The notes under the pieces are model-generated. The model was given only the letters and a program-made list of their open reading frames with translations. It was not told the DNA's origin and searched no databases. 64,000 nt of DNA, from the NCBI GenBank assembly GCA_951812925.1, contig OX638370.1:116326897-116390896 (forward strand), read 5' to 3'. The position numbers and the translations under genes were made by a program. The DNA is from Calliopum simillimum. Its lineage: Eukaryota; Arthropoda; Insecta; Diptera; Lauxaniidae. Position 1 is the stretch's first letter, and the number at the start of each line of letters is the position of its first letter. Below are positions 47,001-59,000 of the stretch, in pieces.

Positions 47001-50000
47001 AAATATGGCGACTGCAATAGATGTCGCTGCCATATTGCATGCACTTTGTATGCACAGCGACCCAAAGTTGTGTGAACTGACTACTCGTGGTTGCCAAACG
47101 GAAATCAGACAGACAAAACGATTTGGTCAATTTTTTGCGCCACATTCATAATAAACTGAAACTGTGGCCAACAACAACAACAACAACAACAACAAGAGCA
47201 ACAATAATAATAAAAACAATAACAAAAAAATGATTTTTGATCAGCAATTTGGCGACAGTTTATCGGCAACATATGCGGCGGTGATGAGACAACAAAAAAC
47301 AACCAAATTGCAACAAAAACAATTGAAGTTGAGGCAACAGCAGCAGCTGAAAAAATCTAAAATATTTTTGTCAACATGATTGCATTGACTCACGGCTAAC
47401 AGTCTTCGGGGGATGGGGTGGGAGAGGGTGAGGTGAAAGATTGAATACACTTGTGTATCAACCTTTTTTTCGAACTGCACATGGTAGAACAATTTGAAAA
47501 ACGTTGAGGAGCGCTAAAAATCAACAAGATAAAAACACAATACACACAAAGCAAAACGTGAAACGAATTTATTTTTTGGCACTGTTGAACATACGTAAAA
47601 TAGCAAAATATTGCAGAAAAAGGAAACAAAATAAAAAATGGCAGTAGATGATAAAAAAAATTTTAAAAAAGAAGAAATCAGCATCTCTGCCACAAATAAA
47701 TTGAACTGAAATTGCAAATCTTAGATGTGACTTTGCGATAGCCCCAGTTGGCAATCGAAACTTTGCTTAAGCCCACGGAAAAACAATAGTAGGAATGATA
47801 ATTAAGTTTGTAACGAGCGCAGTACTATTTTTCGCCCAATTTTGCATTAAAGCTGAACTTAGCAAATATTAAGTCCCGATTGTTCTAGACGCTGGCTTGA
47901 GCTATAAACCAGGAGCCAGAGATTTCTTTTTTGAGGGAAATATGGCAGAAATGTCAAAGGTTACCTTGCACTTGTCCTTGGAAAAAATCGACGAATTAAG
48001 AGTTGCTGTGTATGCCTCTCACCAATTTAACACCTTGCCGCACAGTGGTTGGAAAATCGAAAAAGCTGGCCAAAATTCTGAAAGTCGGTAATAAGGGGTT
48101 TTTGATGATGCAGATTACGAATCCAAAATCCATTTAAAAAAAAAACCAAATGGCGGATCCACAATGAAGCACAAATAATGCTTAACCAAATATATTCTCA
48201 CAAAAGTCGGTTATTTTAGGTTTGTCATGATGCTTATTACGAATCTGAAATCTATTTTCAAAAAAAACAAAATGGCGGATCCAAAATGGTGGACTAACTA
48301 CTGCTAAGCTGCATTTATTGCCACCAAAAACGGTACATGGGAGTTTCAGATGTTGCTTATAATGAATCTGAAATCTATTTTATGAAATTGAAAATGGCGG
48401 ATCCATAATGACGAACCGTTTAGTGCAAAACTATATTAATCTATAAGAAGAGAGTTATTGGGGTTTTTGAGGTCGCTGATTGGAAATATGAAATTAATTT
48501 TTGTAACACAAAATGGCACATCCAATATTTCGGTCAAAATATGCTGAACAGCATCTTTATCTACGAAAGTTTTGTTTCTGGGATCAATTATTTCGAAAAT
48601 GAAATACTTTACAAAAGTCCTAATATCTTTTTCAGAGGCACCTCGGGGCAGCTAATTTTTTACAGGTTTGTAGAAAAATGTACCCTGAATAAGATGCATG
48701 TAGAAACTAGACGGATTGCCGTGGATGCTATAACATTTATCATATTAAAAACCACTTTCAACAATTTTTTTGTGTATATATTTTCACGAAACAGTTGCCT
48801 ATTTACATAAACTGTGAACGAGATAAAACGCTTTGGATTTGAGAAACATATTAAATAAACATTCACTGAGAGATTCCATTTCGTTACATTGCAAAAAGAT
48901 GAGTAGAAGTTATTTTTTCGACTTGTTTACTTTATATTAAAAAAAAAAAATAAAAAAATTCTTCGCGAGAAGAGTTTTTTAGGCACAGAGGTCTTCCTGA
49001 CCACTGAAACGAGCAAAGTGGATAATCTTCTACCATTACCAACAATTAAAAGTGCAAAAACAATAACTTTATTTTTCGATTTTGACCAGCTTTTTTGATT
49101 TTCCGACCAGTGTGTGCCGGTACGTTGCTTGATATAAATTCCTCCGCAGTGAATTGCTTGCACAATCGGCACGACTTAGCCGCAGGAACAGGATAAAACC
49201 AAACAAATATTGTTTTTGGTAGACAAATGTTGTGGTGAACCCTTTATTTGACTTCAATTTATTGATTTTACAATTAAACTTTATTCAGTATGAGAACTAA
49301 ACTTATAACTTTTATGCAACCATTGCTATTTCAAAGGTGGTAAATAAACGAACGAAAAATTAAAGAAGAACATGAATGAAATTTGACAGCTGTGAGCAGT
49401 GGGGCATTGTTTGATTAAGCAATGGAATTGCGTTGCCAACTACGGGGAAGTTATCCCTACTTTTGGGTACTATGCGTGTTTGCATAAACACCGATAACAA
49501 CTCTAAGGAATGCTTATCTTAATTCTGATAAAAGTTTTCATCGCAAGTTATAAAACATAATTAAAAATTTAGATAAAAATGTCAATTTAGTGGAAAAGGA
49601 TGGAGAAACGGAGGAAATATATTCGAAAGCAAAGTTTGGGAAGAAAAAAGGATACATATGGAAAAATTTTTTGTTTTACAATTTAAAAACTGTTGAACTG
49701 TTTATAAGAACTGTTTATATGATTTATTTCTTCGTTAGTTCTGTAGTTTTGAAGATATTGTTCATTCAAGATGGAAAATAAAGATACGAAACGGCAAACA
49801 TCTCCAAAATTATAGAACTTATACATAAAAAGTTAAACATTTTAAATTTTAGAATTAATTTTTTTTTTCATATTCAGGACCTCTTTTCGGTTTTTAAAAT
49901 AGCTTGCAATGGGCCAAATTTTACGTAGCGCTTATTTACATCAAAACGATAATTTTTGCAAGCAATTTTTTTTCCATACAAATTCAAACATACATAGATT

Positions 50001-53000
50001 GTTTTTTGGAAGAGACTGAAACATAAAACGATAAAATGTTTGATGCGTATCATTTTTACGTACAGATGAATTCACTACCTCCAAAAATCCCCTTAAGCAA
50101 TGATTTTTCAATAATAAATTTCAATTTCATTGGTATGTTATCACTTTTGAAAATGCCTTAGGATAAAATTTGATGCTTATAAATTTCCAATAAAGCAATC
50201 AAATTGAGTTCTTTCCCTTAATACTCTCGTACAGTTGACCAAATCAGAGCCAATGACAATGTTCACACAAGCAATCAAGAGAGAGGTCGACCTAGCTTTT
50301 CATCACAGAACTGAGCTGCTAATAACAACCAACACTCAGTATTACCAACATGAAAACATGAGCAATTACAACAGCAACACCAGAAATCACAATAACAACA
50401 TGTAAAATGCCCTCTGGCAATTAGTCGTTGTTGATTTCCTCAAACTTTAGCAACAGCAACAAATTGAATTTGTAGCAGATTTAATTGAGTGTCGATGAAA
50501 AAGGAAAAATGGCTGATACAGAAACTGACTGAGAGGATGGCTAGAACATGCAATACACACAGAGTTGCATACATATATGAACAGTAATGTAAACAGGCAA
50601 TCAACAGGTCAATTCTAAAGTTGGTAATTGCATTCATGCGGCTGGTGTTCAACATTGTTGGATATGCGATATTTAGTTGTTTTTCGTGGATCTGAGGAAT
50701 AGTCATAAAAATTGTTTTCGAGAAATATTTGGAATATTAAAAATATTACAAAAATTCAAGACCAAAATGGCTAGGGCCTTAAAATAGCAGCTCATGATTT
50801 TTTCAGGACACACAACTAATAAAAACCGATGATTCTAATGGCGTCCAACGTGGGAACCAAAACAATTCCCTTTCAGACTCCACGTTTTGCATTTTTAAGT
50901 GAAAAATCATATGAATCATTTTGTAAAGCACAGTAAAAAAGAGATCAGGTCGTGGAATCGTTACATAATTAATGCATAGTTTGAATAGAAGTTTTTTGCT
51001 TAGTGCCGAGCTTTATAATTACGTGATTTTCGCCATTTTTTACAATTTTTCTCCCATCTAACCATGATAAAACTTGATATTTGAACTAATAATGAGTCAT
51101 TTAACATGTTGCTACCTAAAATATCTTTCTAACTAGCGCCCACCCCTGCCAATCTGTGAACTTAAAAACGCTCCCTCGTATATTTTTTCATCATAGGTAT
51201 AAAGCAAGATAAACTCAACAGAAAATTTAATTCGCATTCATCGATAAATCACAAAATATCGATAAAATTACTCAAATGCAAAAAAAGAGATAAATATTTT
51301 GATATGAAAACTTAAATTTGTTGCCATTGCTATCGGGCTCTTTGCCACAGATTGTTTGACGTAATTTAATAACGTTGACTTTCAACAACAAGTTAACTTC
51401 TTGTATGAACAGACAGACAGATATTCATATGAATCGGATTTTACTTTTATTTTCGATTGCCCCCTGCCAAATGTGCAATTTATTAGCCTACTTTTTGTTG
51501 CAAAGCCTCTGGGTAAAACACATTTTGTCAATGCTAATTGCAAGTGCCATTTTTCGTACTCGATGTCGATGACAAAAGTGAACTGTGCGAATTGAGGTTT
51601 CAACTTTTGCTTTTACTGATTTATGAAGCGTTTAGCTACCACTCTGGGCCACACCTCTCAATTTGCGCGGGTGTGTTTATTTGTTTGACATATGAACATA
51701 TGTGTTAGTTTGCATATGTGCGTATTCATACATATGCTTTTGACATTTTGACAAATGTAAATATTTGTACATATATGTAAACCAAACTGTTTTGTGTACA
51801 AACAAACAAAATTTAAGCCAAAACAGATTTGCATTGTGGCCAAATTGGATTTTAAGCTGATTTTAATTTAAACTGATTACATTGGTATTGTATTGCAGTT
51901 AAAAAATTACGCAATAAATGTGTAGGCACTAGCTTAAAAGTAGCAATCCAGCAGCAGCACCCAATCATAAATTGTATACTGAAGACTGACATCTGGTAAT
52001 GATACCACAAAAATATCAGATGTGTGTCACCAAATATTAAAATATTATCATAGCTTACCAGGAGAGCAAACTTGTTTTAATTTGGTATGAATAGTATTCA
52101 TTGAATGTTAATAGATTGTTTATAATAATATAGTGGTATTCCATTAAACACAGCTAAAAATTGGAGTTTCAGGACATTTTATTTTAAGAAACGTTATGTC
52201 TTGTACGCGCTTTTTATTTATTAAATACTGCACTTTAGAGTCGCGTGTAGTTGTCTTGACAGTACTTGGATATGATAGAAGAAAACACAAATACTGCACA
52301 GACCTATCTTGTTTGATTTACTTCAGTGTAATTCAGTGCATATACTGAAGTTATAGTATACACTACAAAATGCTATTTTAGTGACAAAAGTAGATTTTCG
52401 CTTTTTTCTCTCTGCCTCTTTGCTGTTTACGCTCTCACTCTCTCCCTCTCGCAAAAATGTTTGAAAGCTACTGTAATCATGGGTTACCAATGTGTTGGAA
52501 ATCGCAAGTGTTACCATATCATAAATTTTACTGCAGTTTCTCAACTCACACGTTTTAGACTGTATTTGTTTTAATAAAATACAGAACAGTGAAGTATTTG
52601 TTAGAATCAGGTTTTGTTTGACACTGATGAAACAAGACAGTGTACTTCAGTGTCAAAATGAAATCAGTGTATAGTGAAGGTTTGAGTCTTAAGGTTTTTG
52701 GATCAAATACTTCAGTTCGAGTAAAAAAGAATATTATGTTTCAAAATGTCTTTTGCAGGCCTCTATTTTCAATTGAAGTTTTTTTGAAATCAATTTTGAA
52801 ATTTGGAAAAAAATTAAAAAAGGAGCCCTGTAACACTGTTCAATGAATTTCAGACTTTTGATTTTATCTGAGTTCGGACTGTTATTATTATTCCTTGCTA
52901 TTGATATAGTAGGACTGCATTTAAAAAATTGTTCTATCACGTCTCAGTTTTCAGATAAAATGTCGAATCTAAAATCACGATTAACATCAGAGCGAAAAAT

Positions 53001-56000
53001 AATTTAAAAATTTTTAGACGTCAGAATTTCCAAAAGAAAATGTAAAACGATGCAAAAAATAGCAAGAACTTCAAATCCGAATAAAATTTTTAAAGTTTTA
53101 TTGATCATACATAACAAACTTGAGTCCCTTAAAATGAAAAATTTAAATACAGGCAGTTATACAAAAACCCATGGAATGAATTGAGGAGTGATTTTTCAAG
53201 AGGGCGTAAAACCATTTCCAACCTCGAATAAATCTAAGAATGCCATCGCCATTACCATCCTAAAATGCATCCTTTGGTTTAAAATTCATCACAAAAAATG
53301 CATTTTTCCAAGGTAAAATCGTGATCAAAAGTCGCATTTCAGAACAAAAGGGCTTATTTCCATATAATTTCATAGAAATTTTTAAAGTTTGATACAAAAA
53401 GGCGTACTTCGAATAGTGGCCAAAAAAACTTTTAATATTTTTTATATGTCCCAGGCTATATAGGTGCTTACATACCATGCCTACAGACATCAAAATAAAC
53501 TTCCAAATGGTGAAATAAGAGTGATTTCGAAACAAAAGGGCTTATTTCTAAACGTTTCAGAACAAAAGGGCTTATTTCCAAATGATTTTTTACTTTTTGC
53601 AATTACTACAAATATTTTACAACAAAAATTTTAATGGGATTAGAATCTTTGGTCAACTCGCTATAACACTGGAGACATTAAAAATAAAATAAGTTATTGT
53701 AAACAGCCCATACAAGTTTTTTCTCATTACTGAAAATTTGTTTAACATGGTTTTACGCCCTTTTGAAAAAAAACTCCTCAATTATCTCTGTACTCGTATG
53801 TTAGAATTTTCGTAACTAAAATAAATTTAAATTTTTCGTTCAAAAGGACTCAAGTTTGTTATTTATGGTTCAGTCCTTAAATTTTTGATGTCAAAATAAA
53901 GCTATGCGTCAAATCCCATCACTATTTTTCAAAAAGTTAACAGACATGTTAAATAATGTTTTTGAGGGACTTGTCACTGCTCACTGCGTATAACCCCGAT
54001 GTATACAAACTTACTGTAAGAATTCCATTAATATTAAACAAACGAAAAAGTTTTAGTTTTAATTTATAACATAGATATGAGGGGTATAGAAGCAAAGGCA
54101 GCAATCTCCATTTTTTTTTCCTGAGTGTGTCTGTAAGTGTTTGACCACAAGGTATCATCAAATGTAAGAAGATGGCACGATCAAAGAGGTTCAGAATCAA
54201 AGACGACAGTCTCTCCTTTAATCATTTGATGGTAGCTTGTGATCAAACACGTTCATAAACAAAATGGAGATTGCTGCCTTTGCTTCTAAACCCCTCATAT
54301 GGAAAATTGTGCCAACATCTGTAAGTATGATAAAATCTGAAACATATCTTGAAACAGCGATTTCTGCACTTTCCAGTAAGGATAACTACGAAACCGAACT
54401 TGATAGAAAACAAGCAAGTTCAGATTCGTGAATATCAGGTTCCAAACCCTTGAATAGACTATAAAATTGGAAAATGACAAAAAAAAAAAAAAAAAAAATA
54501 TAACTGTGCAGACCTGTGGTTACCCCCTACTCAATATAATAACCCATCAGTTAAAAATTACAAATTGTAATTATTTAAATAACCACAATAACAAAAAACA
54601 TAAGTAACTTACCCTTCGACCGGCTTCGTTATTATGCAAATTCATGAGGCTTCTCGCTTTATATGAAAAGCCATTTTTCCATTTTCCACCAGCTGTCGCT
54701 GTCATTGAGCCGCCGCCAGCCTGTTGTTGTTGTTGCTGACCCATGTTTGGATTATAAGCAGCATCCATGGGGATACCACCACCGCCGGTATTACTGTTGA
54801 CAGCACGTTGATTTTTACGTTTCTTCTTTTTCCTACTGCCGGTGTCCATGTTAAAGACTTTTGAATTTAAAATTTCACGATTGATTTTTTCCTGCCAACG
54901 AAACAAAAGAGAGAAAGAGAAACAAAAAGGTCAGCGCGGTGTCGTCGTCAAAGGTAAAGTTAGAATTTATAACAAGATACTTTTTGTTATTTGTGTTGTT
55001 GTAACACTGAAAGGTAGTGACGTGTAAAATACGTACAAAGCACAAATGAAAAAAAAAAAAATTAATAAAAAAATATGTTCCTACAAAGGTACAACATGAA
55101 AACTTTGACATGGCGTCACTTACTGCCAAACAATGTCGAAAAGCGTTAAAATGCATGTTGTTACATATTTTTTTTTAACGGAATTATTCTTGCATAAGTT
55201 TTGGGAATGTTTATTAAAAAAATGATTTGCAATAAGTTTTTCCTTTGAAAAGTTTACAAAGTGGATTTAAAAAAATACTCGAGGTTCTCGTCTAGACAAC
55301 ATGAATCGCAAGGTATTTAATAAAACAAAAACAAAAGGAAATCAAAGCTCACTAAATCGTTTTAGAAAGTATTCCAAAAGTTGAAAAAAAGTCTAAAAGT
55401 AACGACTCGTTTCGAAAGTGATGAAAAAATATCAAACTCCATTCAATGTCGAAAATGCTGACATTAGTGAAAGATTATTGAATAATAAATATCCAAATCT
55501 GAAGTAAAACCATGCTGAGAATATCGAAAAATGTTAAAAACGAAATTTCGAAAATTGACCGCAATATGCGAAAGAAGGCTTTTGAAGAAAATTAAAAAAT
55601 TTAGCAAGTTCAGCAATACAACACAACACAAAATTCTGAATGAGATTTTAATAACATTTTCTCACTAACTTAGGGGTTGGCTTATCCAAAGTCTTGCAAC
55701 TGTTTTTTCAGGATTGAAATCCCTGCAAATCCTGCAACCCCTTTTTTTATTGTTATGCCCTAAAGTCTATTAATATCGTTTCCTACATTCTTAATGACTT
55801 AGAGAAGGTTGGGCACATTAAACAACAATAAAAAATTTTTATTCCTCAAGTAACAATTTCCCCGGACTCCCCGTTATTGTCTTTTTAGGAAATTTTATCA
55901 GCTTTCCTTTAAGAACTTGGTCATAGCATGTAAACGGTTGCTATAAAAATAAAAAGTATTGGAATATGTATACGTGTACATTAGGGTGGGCTGATTTGAA

Positions 56001-59000
56001 AACTGATCTCGGCTACCCCCTATGTGAAAGTTCATTCAATTCTATGAATATTTGCCCAAGCAACCATACCTCTGCGTTCAGGTTTAGTTCGGCGCATTTT
56101 CGATTGAAAATTTTACCTTGCGTTTAATATTTATTTTTATGCTTAGTTTTCAAAATTCCTATAGAGACAAAAGTAATATCATAATATGTTTTGGCTAGTA
56201 TTCTGTCAGTTATCAATAAAATTGGGTTCTGTTTTTACAAAAAGTTTACTTGACAGCGTGGAATTGATCATATTTATTCCAAAAAAGTATATTGGTCCAA
56301 TAACCGAATTTAAAATAAACGAGTCATATTTTACATGGATTTTTCAATCGAAACACCAACCCAACTATTTTTGGATGCTAGGATGCCGAATCTGACACTC
56401 ATTTTTTCAAGGGCAACAGCTAGTGGCAGTTTTTGGAAATAAATTAGCCGCTTTTTTTAATTTTACAGAACAATATACCAAAAATCCATGTAAAAATATA
56501 AATCGATTATAATAAATCGGTTACTTGACCGATATAATTTTTTGGAATAAATATAATCAATTCCACGCTATCAAGTAAACTTTTCGTAAAAATAGAACCC
56601 AGTTTTATTGGTAACTGACAGAATACCAGCCAAAACATATTATGATATTACTTTTGCCTTTATAGGAATTTTGAAAATTAAGCATAAAAATATATATTAA
56701 ACGCAAGGTAAAATTTTCAATCGAAAATGCGCCGAACTAAAGTTGAACGAAGAGGTATGGTTCCCTTGGCAACTATTCATAGAATTGAATGAAATTTCAG
56801 CATAGGTCGGTGTTTTGTTTGAAAAAATTCATACAAAAATATGAATCGTTTATTTTGAAAGTCGGTCATAATAATCGGCTATTTGACCCATATCACTTTT
56901 TTAAATATATAGCATCAATTTAACACACCAAGTAAACTTTTTATGTAAACAAAACCCAATCTAATTGATTACTGACAGAATATCAGCCAAATCATATAAT
57001 GACATTACGTTTAAAATTTAGTATGAAAATAAAAGAAAATATTGATAAAAGGTACAATTTTCGATCAAAAATACGCCGAACTAAAGTTGAACGCAGAGGT
57101 ATGGTTCTTTGGGCAAATATTCATAGAATTGAATGAACTTTCACATAGGAGCATAGCCGAGGTCGATAAAATTTCGTCCATACAATTTGGCCTACCCTAG
57201 TGTACATATATTGTGTATGCATAAAACATTCTCATTTGTCGTACGCTCTCGCTAGTCATATGCTCTCGCTTGTCATACGCTCACGCTTGTCATACGCTCT
57301 CGCTTGTCATACGCTCTCGCTTGTCATACGCTCTATCTGTGTTATTTAAATTATTTAGACATGTTGGATTTTGCTAAATTTTATATAAAATGGTTTAAAA
57401 TACTTTCATACAAACTTCTATATACATATTATACAAAAAAAAGTATAAAAGATTTTTATATAGTGAAACCATAAAATTTATACCAAAATAGTTTAAATTG
57501 TGTAAATATTTCATGGTATACATTTTATACGAACAAGCATAAACGGTTTGTATACTAAATTGAAGCATAGATTTAATATCAAGTTTATTGTGCATTCATT
57601 CATTCTAATTTGGTTTAAGTTTTACACCCAAACTTTTTGATGTGGACATTGTTAAAAAGTTGGACGCACTGATCCAATAAATTTTTATTCCTCAAGAAAA
57701 AATTTCCCCTGACACCGCTTATAACCCTTTACGGGTATTTTATGAACCCATATTTGAGAAGTGATTTTTCAAAAGGGCTTATAACCAAAACGAGGCAAAA
57801 GTAATAATATTAATCATAACATTAATTGTCTGATACTTTGTTATAAATTAATAAGGTTGGGTTCTGTTTTCACGAAATGTTTACCTGATAGCTTGGAATT
57901 AATGACATTAAGTTGAAAAAATCATATTTATCCAATAACCGATTATTACGCAAATCATGTGTATGACATTACTTTTGCCTCGTTTTGGTTATAAGCCCTT
58001 TTGAAAAATTACTCCTCATTTGAGAATTTGGCCATAGCATGTAAACGTTGCGGAAATTAATCAATATCCATTCGCGAAAAATGTGCCTTATGAAAATAAA
58101 ATTTGGGTCATTGAAAATGTCTACCATATAGGATGTACCGATTTTAAGATATAGGGTCTCAAATGTAAAACTGTGATTTGAGGAAATGTTATCAAGATCT
58201 CGTTCAGATTATTTTCCCCTCAATTTGTAGTACTGTTTTATTGAAAAAAATATTGAAAATCCTTCAAAGTCTCCAACAAATATTAAAAAACGGATATATG
58301 TTGACAAAAGCAAAAGTTTGATAAATGTTAAAAGAACCGAGAATTTTTGAAAAAGTAAAAAAATTACCAAAAATTTTGAGAAGATCCAAAGTCGAAAAGT
58401 TTGATTAAGTCAATATTGCAATATTCGAATAAAAGTGCATATATCGGAAAATGTTTACGAGTTCGAAATATAAGTAATTAAGGTATTCCTTAAAACGTGT
58501 TAATGCCTCGAAAACCTCGTGACTCATAAAACTCTCACAATTCGTATGGATTTTGGCAACTATTACGTGGTTTTCGAGAAATTTACACTTTTTACGGATA
58601 TCAATTCTTTCTTTTCGATATCATTGTATTGCAAAACCTTTCTTCACCTTTTTCCCCCATAACTCCCAACAATCCATCGACTCACTCACCTGCAATTCGA
58701 GCATCTGTTTCTCTTGCAATTTTGAATTTAAAATTTCTTTTGCAATGCGTTCTTGCAATTCTAATAAATCTTCCGGTTTGATGCGTCCACCAAGCAACTC
58801 CTCTTCTTCGGAGGACTCCTCTTGCTTTGGTGGCGCTAGCGAAGATGCCATTGTTGTGATATCCTTTGAAGCTGACGCAAATATACGTTTTCTAGTACCG
58901 TTGTTGCTGTTGCTGCTGCCATCGGTATTTTTATTGTCTGCGACAATGTTGACAGTTTTATTGGAATTTTCTTGATTGTTGCTGATGTGTCCATTCACAT

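Larger units (their letters stand above)
42943..53100 (-). other. Large Wnt5 intron (42943-54612), left part
   Basis: No gene supported on either strand. Visible content: a small imperfect hairpin near 43296-43397 (CCTCGTAAACTCG / CGAGTTTAGTTTCGAGG); a GTA/GCA trinucleotide tract at 44216-44253; A runs at 46985-46998; a CAA/AAT microsatellite at 47168-47220; the array at 48070-48540; and many AT-rich stretches. Possible frames such as 46246-46647 lack homology and typical codon use. Confidence 0.4.

Noticed and set aside
47164..47379. Plus-strand Asn/Lys/Gln-rich frame
   Set aside because: Produced by the CAA/AAT microsatellite; no splice partners or homology.
48070..48540. CRISPR-like spacing of repeats
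   Set aside because: Units are degenerate and the genome is eukaryotic; this is a decayed tandem repeat.
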